This document shows, in pieces, positions 26,015 to 33,857 of a stretch of 64,000 nucleotides of DNA; the first letter of the stretch is position 1, and every line of letters begins with the position of its first letter. The notes below the pieces were generated by a model, which had not been told where the DNA came from, searched no databases, and saw only the letters and a program-made list of their open reading frames with translations. Source of the DNA: Tellurirhabdus rosea (GTDB lineage: Bacteria; Bacteroidota; Bacteroidia; Cytophagales; Spirosomataceae). The DNA lies in assembly GCF_026278345.1 (NCBI RefSeq), contig NZ_CP111085.1:4536501-4600500 (forward strand), given 5' to 3'. The translations under genes and the position numbers were made by a program.

Positions 26015-26212
26015 GGATAGAGAAAAGAGAAAAGAAACAAGAGAGGATAGACAAGAGACAAGCGACGAGAGAATAGTGACAAGAGAGAATAGACAAGGGA
26101 CAAGCAACTTTTCCGGCTTCAAAGCCAGTACCCTTTTCTCTCTCTCTTTTTCTCTTATCTCTTGTTTCTTTTCTCTCCCCCTCTTATCTCTTCTCTCTTG
26201 TCCCCTCGCTCC
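26015..26212. repeat. Purine/pyrimidine-asymmetric intergenic inverted repeat
   Basis: The left half (26015-26105) is almost pure purine with GAGAAAAG and GACAAGAGA words; the right half (26130-26212) is almost pure pyrimidine with TTTCTCTC and CTTATCTCTTG words. The two are roughly complementary and would fold into a long hairpin between two convergent genes, where it could act as a bidirectional terminator. Such mirror-like purine tracts might also form triplex DNA. Confidence 0.6.
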
Positions 26213-26956
26213 CTAACTTTTTTTCTTTTTAGGCGTAACGATCATGGCGCTGGAGAAGTCTTTCAGCAGCGCTTCCTTGTACTTTTCGCCCGTGGGAATG
26301 CGGGGCGGGCGTTTCAGAATGACTTCGTTTCCGTCGATGGCCTCAATGTCGCTGATCGAGACGATGTAGGAGCGGTGCACCCGGACAAATAAATGCTTTG
26401 GCAGCTTGGCTTCCATCTCTCCGATTCCCACGTACGTAATGACCGGCTTGTCGCTCTGCCGGGTGTAGATCGAAACGTAATTCAGCAGCCCTTCGATGTA
26501 CCGGATGTCCTCAAGATTGATCTTCTGAAACTTCCCCTTGTGCTCTGTTTTGACAAAAATAAAATCCGACGCGGCCTGCTCCGCCGGACCCTGGGCCGCC
26601 TCCGCCACTTTGTTGAGCACCTTGGTGACGGATTTCAGAAACCGCTCGTAGGAAATCGGCTTCACCAGGTAATCCGAAACGTCGTAGTTGTAACTCTCGA
26701 CGGCGTGCTGGGTGTAGGCGGTCGTGATGATGACGTGGCAGGCGGGGCTGGCCACGTTCAGAAACTGAAAGCCCGTCAGGGTCGGCATGTTGACGTCGAG
26801 AAAAAGGACATCGACTTCCTCCCGCTTCAGGAAAGTGAGCGCCTCGACGGCGTCGGTGGTGGCCAGCACGAGGTTGAGAAACGGCGTTTCGGCAATGTAA
26901 TCCTCCAGCAGCCGCACGCAGTGAGGTTCATCGTCAAGGACAAGGCAGTTGAGCAT
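26213..26956 (-). CDS. LytTR family response regulator
   Basis: A 247-residue two-domain regulator. The receiver (1-120) has the acidic pair DDE at 8-10, phospho-acceptor D54 in 'VDVLFLDVNMPTLTG' and K99 in 'SDYLVKP'. The LytTR DNA-binding domain (about 145-235) includes 'YIEGLLNYVSIYT', 'LFVRVHRSYIVSISDI' and a C-terminal basic tail. It is encoded 1 bp after the kinase gene stop, so the pair is translationally coupled. Its position next to the RiPP/SDP island suggests it controls peptide production. Confidence 0.95.
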   Translation of the reverse strand: MLNCLVLDDEPHCVRLLEDYIAETPFLNLVLATTDAVEALTFLKREEVDVLFLDVNMPTLTGFQFLNVASPACHVIITTAYTQHAVESYNYDVSDYLVKPISYERFLKSVTKVLNKVAEAAQGPAEQAASDFIFVKTEHKGKFQKINLEDIRYIEGLLNYVSIYTRQSDKPVITYVGIGEMEAKLPKHLFVRVHRSYIVSISDIEAIDGNEVILKRPPRIPTGEKYKEALLKDFSSAMIVTPKKKKS

Positions 26957-26957
26957 A

Positions 26958-28097
26958 TCAGGCGTGGAATAGCGTAAAAATCACTTCGAATGTCTGTTCG
27001 GTCTGGTGCAGGTCGAGGCGGTACCGGCCGGGCGCATACTGGGCGCTGAGCCGCTGCCGGACGTTGGCCAGTCCGATGCCGCTCGACCGTTCGGGCAGCC
27101 CGTTTCTCCGGATTTTGTTGAAACACCGGAAAAAGAGCCGTTCGTCCGTGTTCTCCACCTCGACCGTGAGCGGCTGGGTCGGTTCGTGCAGGTCGCCGTA
27201 TTTGAACGCATTTTCGACGAACGTAATCAGCACGAGCGGAATAATCTGCTGGGCACTTGTCGCCCTGTCCTCGATCTGCAGCGCGATGCTGACCGTATCT
27301 TCAAACCGGATTTTCTGGAGTTGAAGGTAATTCCGGAGGTAATGCAGCTCGCCCGAAACCGGCACCTGGTCGTCGGCATCCGAATGGCTGACGGTGTACT
27401 GCATCATCTCCGACAGAATCATGATGGCCTCCGCCAGTTCGCGCGACGACTGCCGGGCTTTGGCGTACAGAAAATTCAGCGTGTTGAACAGAAAATGCGG
27501 GTTGATCTGCGCCCGCAGATGCGCCAGTTCGGCCCGGGCCTTGTCGCGTTCGAGGGCCTGGCTGAGGGTTTTGGTCCGGATGGCTTCCAGTTCAATCTCA
27601 AACGTGAGCCGCTGCAGCCGGAGCAGTTCGTCTTTCTTGGCGATGGAGTCCAGGGCGTAATAATAGCCGACGCCGAGTGTCGTAAACAGCACCCAGACAT
27701 ACAGCCCGATGAGCCAGACGTTGCCCAGTTTGGCTTCCGAAAAGACCCGCTCGGAAGTCAGGGCGGCCAGTCCTTCGTTGAGCAGAAACCGCAGCAGGCT
27801 GTACACCACCAGCACGGCCACGTGGGCCAGCAGCAGCTGAATGTACCGGCCTTTGCGGTACCAGGTGGGCAGCACAAACAGCGCCTCGACGTAGATCAGC
27901 GAAATGCCCAGCACCTGGTGGGCGTACACGTCGGCAAACAACGGCTTCGACGGGCCAAACCACAGGGCGAGGTAGGCGATCAGGATGTAAAAATGCCAGA
28001 ACAGAATATGGTTGAGCGGGCGTTGCAGGGGCAACGTATCCCCGGGTGCCAGTGCTGCCCGGTCTTTCGTGGGGGTCGTGACGTAGGTACTGGTCAT
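26958..28097 (-). CDS. LytS/YehU-type sensor histidine kinase
   Basis: A 379-residue membrane kinase. Four hydrophobic helices lie between residues about 30 and 155 (HILFWHFYILIAYLALWFG; LGISLIYVEALFVLPTWY; LLLAHVAVLVVYSLLRFLL; VWLIGLYVWVLFTTLGVGYYYAL), followed by a coiled coil, the His_kinase box 'LRAQINPHFLFNTLNFLYAKA' and HATPase ('ENAFKYG', 'GIGLANVRQRL'). The start at 28097 (MTSTYVTTP) is chosen; the frame is open further but into the promoter region. It is divergent from the precursor peptide gene at 28311 and coupled to the LytTR gene. Confidence 0.93.
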   Translation of the reverse strand: MTSTYVTTPTKDRAALAPGDTLPLQRPLNHILFWHFYILIAYLALWFGPSKPLFADVYAHQVLGISLIYVEALFVLPTWYRKGRYIQLLLAHVAVLVVYSLLRFLLNEGLAALTSERVFSEAKLGNVWLIGLYVWVLFTTLGVGYYYALDSIAKKDELLRLQRLTFEIELEAIRTKTLSQALERDKARAELAHLRAQINPHFLFNTLNFLYAKARQSSRELAEAIMILSEMMQYTVSHSDADDQVPVSGELHYLRNYLQLQKIRFEDTVSIALQIEDRATSAQQIIPLVLITFVENAFKYGDLHEPTQPLTVEVENTDERLFFRCFNKIRRNGLPERSSGIGLANVRQRLSAQYAPGRYRLDLHQTEQTFEVIFTLFHA

Positions 28098-28310
28098 ACG
28101 CTTGGGGCAAAATGTTCGGCATCGGCCCGCCGCCCGGCACCGAACGGCCTGTCTGGTATTAAGGGGTGGAAACGGGTCTTCATATAGCGAAAATACCTGC
28201 CCGTATAGTTTTTTAGGCCCATTTTGAATTTGCGTGCACTTTTGAATCAACAAAGCACAACAAGGACAATTACAAGTTAATCAAATCCTCAACCTTTTCT
28301 TATCCTGACC

Positions 28311-28460
28311 ATGAAAAAGACCATCGCCTCTCAGACCGCTTCTATCCGCCTCAACCGCGCCACTGTCTCTCAATTCGGCCGCGACAACCAGCTCAGCCGG
28401 GCCCTTCGCGCCGAGCACCGCAACATGATCAGCGTCACGGTCATCTCCACGCTTTTTTAA
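28311..28460 (+). CDS. Putative RiPP (class I lanthipeptide-like) precursor peptide without cysteine
   Basis: A 49-residue ORF beginning MKKTIASQTASIRLNRATV. The 'IRLNRATVSQF' segment resembles the leader pattern of Bacteroidota class I lanthipeptides (LxLxKxTIxxL). A basic, polar middle is followed by a short Ser/Thr/Val-rich C-terminus, ISVTVISTLF. No Cys occurs, so classical lanthionine rings cannot form; dehydration of S41, T43, S46 and T47 would still be possible. It lies 15 bp upstream of the LanC-like gene and 214 bp from the divergent kinase. Coding character is supported by position, start and leader; the product assignment is inference. Confidence 0.6.
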   Translation: MKKTIASQTASIRLNRATVSQFGRDNQLSRALRAEHRNMISVTVISTLF

Positions 28461-28475
28461 TTCCCTCCCTTCGGC

Positions 28476-29579
28476 ATGCACACGGTATCCCACATTCAGG
28501 CTTTTCTGCACAACCTGACGGGCCAGGGTTCAGACGGCAGCAGCTTCCCGGAGCTGATGCTGTTTGAACTCATGTGTGCCGGAGAAGAGGCCGGGACCCT
28601 GGCCGAACGGTTTTCGACCCGCCTGCGCCACCTGCCCGACGAACACCTGCTCCGCCTGGCCGCCTGGCAACGGGTCTGCCTTAGCTGGGTGTTGCATCAT
28701 CCGGCGCTTTCGTTTGCGGATGCGGACCTGATCGGTCGCCTCGGGCAACTCGACGAAGCCATCGTCCGGGCTGGCCGGGACGCGCTTCAGCTGAGCACCA
28801 CGGGCCTGCTCGACGGCAGTGCGCTGTACCTGAACTACCTCCTCGAACGGGCTTCCCGGCAACCGGTCGAACCCGTCCCGGCTCTGTTGGCCGAAGCGGT
28901 CCGGCTCGCCTTCGGCAACCAGTTGACCCCGCTGCTCGACGCCCGCTATGCCGGGCCGGTCGATCTGACGATGCAGCCGGGACTGATCGGCCTGCTGCTG
29001 ACCCTGCTCCGGGCGGCGGACGACCGCGCGCTGACGGACCCGCAGCGGGAACAACTGCTGGCGCTCGTCCGGTTTGTGGTCCGGTTCACCCAGGCCGTTG
29101 ACCTGCCCGACAGCCAATACTCCTTTTTTCCGAACCGCGTCGATCTGCGAACGCAGGAACACGAAGTAAGCAACGCACTTTCCTGGGCCGAAGGCGACCT
29201 CGGCGTGGCCCTGCTCCTGTACCGGGCGGCCCGCTACTTTGGGGAACCGGCCTTCCGGAAGCTGGCCGACTGCGTCGGGACGTTTTCCCTGCTGCGCGAC
29301 GACGTCGAATCGACCCTCATCGAAAAGCCGTGGTTTCTGAACGGCGCTGCCGGAACGGCCATGCTCTACGGGGCGCTCGGCCAGGCCAGCGGCAATGTCC
29401 GTTACGGACAGGCCCAGGCCCGCTGGCTGCGGCACGTGAGCCGGATGCTGGCCGAGCCGTCGCTCACCACGCCCCCGGTTCCGGCCAGTTTCCTGACCGG
29501 ATACCCCGGCATCCTGCTCTGCCTGCGCACCGCAGAGGGCAGTTGCCGCGACGACTGGAAACGCCTTTTTCTACTCTGA
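28476..29579 (+). CDS. LanC-like cyclase homologue lacking zinc ligands
   Basis: A 367-residue protein with the repeated Gly-motif barrel of LanC: 'GLLDGSALYLNYL' (110-122), 'MQPGLIGLLLTLLRA' (166-180), 'LSWAEGDLGVALLLYRAARYFG' (235-256), 'WFLNGAAGTAMLYGAL' (286-301) and 'FLTGYPGILLCLRTAE'. In active LanC the third and fourth motifs are WCYGD and CHG, which supply the zinc ligands Cys, Cys and His. Here they read W-A-E-G-D (A238) and L-N-G (L288, N289), so all three ligands are missing. The gene follows the precursor ORF and overlaps the LanB gene tail-to-tail by 9 bp (29571-29579). It may be a scaffold for dehydration or a dead cyclase. Confidence 0.85.
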   Translation: MHTVSHIQAFLHNLTGQGSDGSSFPELMLFELMCAGEEAGTLAERFSTRLRHLPDEHLLRLAAWQRVCLSWVLHHPALSFADADLIGRLGQLDEAIVRAGRDALQLSTTGLLDGSALYLNYLLERASRQPVEPVPALLAEAVRLAFGNQLTPLLDARYAGPVDLTMQPGLIGLLLTLLRAADDRALTDPQREQLLALVRFVVRFTQAVDLPDSQYSFFPNRVDLRTQEHEVSNALSWAEGDLGVALLLYRAARYFGEPAFRKLADCVGTFSLLRDDVESTLIEKPWFLNGAAGTAMLYGALGQASGNVRYGQAQARWLRHVSRMLAEPSLTTPPVPASFLTGYPGILLCLRTAEGSCRDDWKRLFLL

Positions 29580-32500
29580 AGACTGCCGGGCCGGTTTCTG
29601 CCGGGCGGCACCGGCCTGTAGACAGCGCCGGTAAAAATCGTAAAAACGCAACTCCTCGACGCGCTGGTGCTGGGCGAACAATCGGTTGATGAACATGTGG
29701 ATATGGCTGCTGAGCAGCCCCAGTTCTACCGACGTGAGGGGAGGTCCTTCCGAAACCAGCGGCAGCCGACGGACCTGCGCGAAGAAATCTTCACACAGCC
29801 TGTCCAGCGACCCGCTCCCCGCCGGTTCGATCCCGTCTGCCGGATGTAATGCTTTTTGAAACAGCAGTTTGTGTTCGCGGTACTGCAGGGAAATCAAACT
29901 CCGGACCGCCTCCTGTTCAGCTTTGCCCAACTCCGCCAGCAGCGTATCGGAAACCGCCTGCACCAGCCGGAGCTTATCGTCCGTACTCAGCCGCGCCAGG
30001 GTCAGCCAGCCGTCCACCAGCCGGAGGGCGCCTACCTGTTTGAGGAGTTCACCGTCCGTCCAGCCGCTCTTTCCGGCCAGTTTCAGGAGGCGAATCACAA
30101 ACCGGCTGTTGGCGTAAAAAAGCTGTTCGGCCTGTTCCATGAGCTGATGCCCGTAGCGTTCTTCTTCCGGAACGTAGGTGTCGAGGCAGACCCGGCTGAT
30201 GAGCCCGGCTTCCATCGTCACCGCCAGCCGCCTGTGCAGCGCGCGGATCAGCGGGCCCAGTTCGCGCGGCGTGGTCAGTTTCACCCGCAGCCGGATGTGG
30301 TGGTCCGGGTCGAGGTACCGCACGAAGAACCAGGCCGAGGCCCGCCCTTTCTCCACCCACTTTTCGCAGAGGGGAGCCAGATACTCCCGCAACAGATCGT
30401 CGCAGAAGGACTGCCCGGCGTAAATTTTGAAATAAGCCCATTCGCTGCCCGGAAAAAACTTGCCGCTCTGCCTCCGGATGGCGGGTCGATTGACCGTTGC
30501 CGCCGCGGGCGGTCCCGTCACCGGGGCCTCCTGCACAAACGGAATGACCATCTCGGCGGCGTACGGATTTCCCTGCGCATCGACCACCCACGCGTTATTT
30601 TCGTCGAAGAGCGCCTCCTGCAGGCAGACCAGCTCGCCGTGGCGGCAATGCTCCAGAAGCAGTTCCAGACTGGCCTCGTGCGTCAGGTCCAGCGTCAGCA
30701 GGTTATCGCCTTCGGCCAGCGAGACGTAGCGGGGCAGGTGATGCTCCCGGCGCAGGTCGTCCAGACGCAGGCCCGCTTTGATCCGTTGCTGAAGCGGAGC
30801 CGTGGGCAGATTCCAGCAGGCCGGACTAAGCACTATATTTTTGTACTGAATACGGGGCAGAAAGGGCTCGCCGCTCAGAAAACCCCAGTCCCAGCGGGCG
30901 GTCTCGGTCTGGGTGGCGGTGTACTGGAAATGACCCAGAAACTGAAACAGCGGCAGACATTCGTCCCGGGAAAAGTTAAGCGAAGAATTCAGCAGCGGAA
31001 TCACTTCCCGGTCCAGCCGCGTAGACCAGAGCTGCAGCCGTCCCTGCCGGTGCTGCAGCACCAGTTCATCCAGGCTGATGATCTGCTCGGCCGGACGCAG
31101 GGTATGAACGCCGTACGGAAATTCGTAGGGGCGGGTCGTCCGGCGCATCACCACGTTGCCCGCCCGGTCGTAAGGCAGGTGCGACAGGTCGGCCAGCACC
31201 CGGTCGCCGTACAGGCGCTGTTCTTCCTCGACCAGCCGCGACAGTTCCTGGTGCAGCCGCGGGTCGGCGAGCGTAAACCGGGCCAGCAGATTCGCCGCCG
31301 AGGGGCCGCTCACGCCCTGAAGCAGCAGACCCGGAACGCCGCCCTCGCTCACCAGCCGGACCAGCGCCCCGTACGAAAGCCCGGGCAGACGGTCGGCCGA
31401 CGGCAGATCGTCGCGGTGCTCTTCCAGCCGGACGATGCTGTCCTTGTCCCGCAGGGCCCGCCGGTACAGTTTCATGCGAAAAGCCATCGCGGGCGGCCCC
31501 GCGCCGGGCGTCTCCGGGCGTCCGGTGTCGGGCAGGAGAAACGGAATGCCGTTTTCAGGGTCAAGCGCCTGGGCCAGGGGCACACTCTGGTTTTCGTACC
31601 GCTCCCGAAACCGGGCCGCGAAACGGGTAAGCGCGGGGCTTTCGGTCTGCGACAACCGGCCCAGAAGCCGGATGGCCTCCTGCAACTGCCCCGAAAGCGT
31701 CGGGCACCAAGTCAGCTGCCGGGGTTGGTGGACAAGGTCGGCGTGGAAAAGCTGGCCGGTCTGGTAAGGAAATCCGGCGGCGTCCAGGGCGTCGAAAATG
31801 GCCCGGTAAGCTGGAAGGGAAGCGGTCTCGCCCCGGTTGATCCGGGTGAGCTGGTCCTGGGCGGCGAGCAGATGCCCGAGCCGTCCGGCCAGTTCCGGGC
31901 AAGGCACCTGCGCCGCAATCCGACGGAGGGCGTCAAACAGCAGACGGGGATATTCCTCGCCCGTGATGTTGGGAAAAATATCCGGCAGCAGCACCTGGCT
32001 GCTGATGAGTTCTTCGACAAACTCCCGGAAGTCTTCCGCCGGAACCTCGTGTTCTTCGTGAAAAAGCAGCAGTTCATCGTAGGAAAGGCCGGGCTGACTG
32101 GCGTCGAGGAGCTGGCGAAGCGGCCCGGAATCGTCGAGCCTGACCAGCCGGTACGTCCGCTCGCCTTCGCCGTAATCGAATTCCAGATAGCGCCACGACG
32201 TCCCGGACCGGTACAGGCTCGAATTGGGTCGGTAGCGAAAAAACGGCCTTAGTTCCGGCAGGCAGACCAGTTCGTAGGCCAGCCGGGCCAGAAAACTGTT
32301 GTCGAACCGGCGGTACGCGGCCGATTGCCGCGGCGACTCGACCAGGGCGTGTGCCTGTTCCGGACGGCTGGCAATCTGCGAGGCCGTGAGGGTGGCGCAT
32401 CCGGCAAACAGGCCGTAGGGCGTTGCGCGGGTGGTGGCCCGGATGAGGTATTTCAGCAGCGTCAGGTACAGTTTGCGGACCGACCGGCCTTCGGGCGGCG

Positions 32501-32708
32501 TGACCCGGGCCTGTTCCCAGGCGGCGTAAAGCTCGGGCGACGCGACAAACAGGGCCTCCTGAAGCGCCGGATGGTCGCCGATCAGCGCCACCAGATGGGC
32601 CAGCCGTTCGTCTTCGGGACCTTCGGACCAGATGTGCCGGAACGTGGAAAGGGGGAGGGAGGGATAACGAAGAACCAGAAAAGGTGTGCGGGATAAAGAT
32701 GATTTCAT
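29571..32708 (-). CDS. Full-length lantibiotic dehydratase (LanB, glutamylation plus elimination domains)
   Basis: A 1045-residue protein. The N-terminal Lant_dehydr_N domain (about 1-690) retains the tRNA-glutamate/peptide-glutamylation signature 'LIRATTRATPYGLFAG' (R90, R94, TPYG; the R83/R87 positions of NisB) and an Arg at position 14. The C-terminal SpaB_C/thiopeptide-type domain (about 755-1030) has 'SEWAYFKIYAG', 'FFVRYLDPDHHIRLRVKL' (near residue 800) and 'EERYGHQLMEQAEQLFYANS'. Both halves look intact, so it should dehydrate Ser/Thr of a peptide to Dha/Dhb. The start at 32708 (MKSSLSRTPFLVLRYP) matches LanB N-termini. The gene is on the opposite strand to the precursor and LanC-like genes. 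Confidence 0.93.
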   Translation of the reverse strand: MKSSLSRTPFLVLRYPSLPLSTFRHIWSEGPEDERLAHLVALIGDHPALQEALFVASPELYAAWEQARVTPPEGRSVRKLYLTLLKYLIRATTRATPYGLFAGCATLTASQIASRPEQAHALVESPRQSAAYRRFDNSFLARLAYELVCLPELRPFFRYRPNSSLYRSGTSWRYLEFDYGEGERTYRLVRLDDSGPLRQLLDASQPGLSYDELLLFHEEHEVPAEDFREFVEELISSQVLLPDIFPNITGEEYPRLLFDALRRIAAQVPCPELAGRLGHLLAAQDQLTRINRGETASLPAYRAIFDALDAAGFPYQTGQLFHADLVHQPRQLTWCPTLSGQLQEAIRLLGRLSQTESPALTRFAARFRERYENQSVPLAQALDPENGIPFLLPDTGRPETPGAGPPAMAFRMKLYRRALRDKDSIVRLEEHRDDLPSADRLPGLSYGALVRLVSEGGVPGLLLQGVSGPSAANLLARFTLADPRLHQELSRLVEEEQRLYGDRVLADLSHLPYDRAGNVVMRRTTRPYEFPYGVHTLRPAEQIISLDELVLQHRQGRLQLWSTRLDREVIPLLNSSLNFSRDECLPLFQFLGHFQYTATQTETARWDWGFLSGEPFLPRIQYKNIVLSPACWNLPTAPLQQRIKAGLRLDDLRREHHLPRYVSLAEGDNLLTLDLTHEASLELLLEHCRHGELVCLQEALFDENNAWVVDAQGNPYAAEMVIPFVQEAPVTGPPAAATVNRPAIRRQSGKFFPGSEWAYFKIYAGQSFCDDLLREYLAPLCEKWVEKGRASAWFFVRYLDPDHHIRLRVKLTTPRELGPLIRALHRRLAVTMEAGLISRVCLDTYVPEEERYGHQLMEQAEQLFYANSRFVIRLLKLAGKSGWTDGELLKQVGALRLVDGWLTLARLSTDDKLRLVQAVSDTLLAELGKAEQEAVRSLISLQYREHKLLFQKALHPADGIEPAGSGSLDRLCEDFFAQVRRLPLVSEGPPLTSVELGLLSSHIHMFINRLFAQHQRVEELRFYDFYRRCLQAGAARQKPARQSSE

Positions 32709-33044
32709 AAGCAGGGTTGAGTATGGCGAAGGTTGACAGACAGCGTTGCTCTGCCGGTCGGAGGGATACATGAAAGAAAACACCGAACTGCCAATAAATT
32801 AAGAGATTACCGGCAAAAAGAACAGGAATAGAATTCTTTTTTATCAGACGGTGACTTAAGGCTTTTTTCGCCCTAGGCCCGCTTTCGGAATCCTCTTCCG
32901 GCGACGATCCGGGGGTTTCATACAGGGAAAAAGGGGCTTGATATAAAAATTTAGGCAGGCTGAGGGAAGGGTTGCAACTTTCGATCATCAAGGCGCCGAA
33001 ACAGCGTCGATCGTCAGAAAAACAACCCCTAACTAGCATCGAAC
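32709..33044. other. 336-bp divergent promoter region between LanB and the LolA-like gene
   Basis: No ORF is supported. It must hold the LanB promoter (leftward) and the promoter of the LolA-like/barrel genes (rightward), the latter carrying the shared element listed at 32942-32983. Confidence 0.6.
32942..32983 (+). promoter_or_regulatory. Candidate promoter shared with the sdpA-like gene
   Basis: TATAAAAATT (32942-32951) and TTGCAACTTTCG (32972-32983) are placed exactly 30 bp apart, as are TATAAAAAAATT and TTGCAACTTTCG at 38867-38908. The second box overlaps a -7-like element and is followed in both cases by an ATCATCA/CCATCA stretch. Start codons lie 61 bp further on in both. Confidence 0.5.
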
Positions 33045-33803
33045 ATGAAAACGTCAGCCTTCCTTACCCTGCTCACCGGAGCGACCCTCGCCCTCGGCAC
33101 GGCGCAGGCCCAGGTCCAGACCGCCCTTCTGGCTTCGAACCACGCCGCCCGGCAGATGCCGGTCCTGAAAACGCAGGAGATTCTGGACAAGCACATCCAG
33201 GCGCTCGGGGGCACCGAGAAACTGAACGCCCTGAAAACGGTCATTGTCCGCCAAACTACCTCGGCCCAGGGGCAGGACATTCCGCAAACGCTGTACATCG
33301 TTCAGGGCAAGGCCGTTCGCAGTGAAATGAACGCAATGGGCATCGAAATCATCGTGGCCGCCCGCGAAGACAGCGGCTGGCAGGTCAACCCGGCGGCCTA
33401 CGGAAACAAGCAGCCGGTGGCGATGGAGCCCAAGCAGGCCAAAGCGGCCTGCGCGCAGGCCGACGTGTTCGGGGCAATCATCAGCGCCCAGGCGAAAGGC
33501 CATACCATCGCGTACGACGGCGACGAAAAGATCGACGGCGACCTTTGTTACCGGCTGGCCATCACCAACCCCAGAGCCGGAACGTACACCGCTTTTGTGT
33601 CCCAGAAAAGCAACATGGTGGTCAAACTGGTGACCAAGTCCACGGAAGCCTATTACTCGGATTACCGGAACGTGGACGGCTATCAGTTTCCCCACACGGT
33701 GGAGGTCATCGCCAGCGGCACCAAAGTAAGTCTGATCGACCGCCGTTTCGAGGTGAACAAACCGATCGACGACGCCCTCTTTGCGATGCCGGTAGCCAAC
33801 TGA
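33045..33803 (+). CDS. Secreted LolA-fold/outer-membrane lipoprotein-sorting-like protein
   Basis: A 252-residue protein with signal peptide MKTSAFLTLLTGATLALGTAQAQ. The mature part has the pattern of Bacteroidota LolA/MucB-like proteins: 'TQEILDKHIQALGGTEKLNALKTVIVRQTT', repeated amphipathic strands and 'NMVVKLVTKSTEAYYSDYRNVDGYQFPHTVEVIASGTKVSLIDRRFEVNKPIDDALFAMP'. Such proteins bind lipids or hydrophobic peptides in the periplasm. Here it heads a likely operon with the TonB-type barrel (54-bp gap) and lies between the LanB gene and the SDP-type toxin genes, so it may chaperone a hydrophobic peptide; that is inference. Confidence 0.78.
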   Translation: MKTSAFLTLLTGATLALGTAQAQVQTALLASNHAARQMPVLKTQEILDKHIQALGGTEKLNALKTVIVRQTTSAQGQDIPQTLYIVQGKAVRSEMNAMGIEIIVAAREDSGWQVNPAAYGNKQPVAMEPKQAKAACAQADVFGAIISAQAKGHTIAYDGDEKIDGDLCYRLAITNPRAGTYTAFVSQKSNMVVKLVTKSTEAYYSDYRNVDGYQFPHTVEVIASGTKVSLIDRRFEVNKPIDDALFAMPVAN

Positions 33804-33857
33804 CCGCTTCGGGCCTGCACCCTGCTTTTTCCAGTCCATTCTCCTGAACCGAACGCC

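Noticed and set aside
26015-26212. Possible small RNA or coding region in the purine/pyrimidine tracts
   Set aside because: Pure low-complexity sequence; treated as structural inverted repeat.
29856-32252. A 798-codon frame antisense to LanB
   Set aside because: Composition is typical of a shadow frame; LanB has clear conserved motifs over the same DNA.
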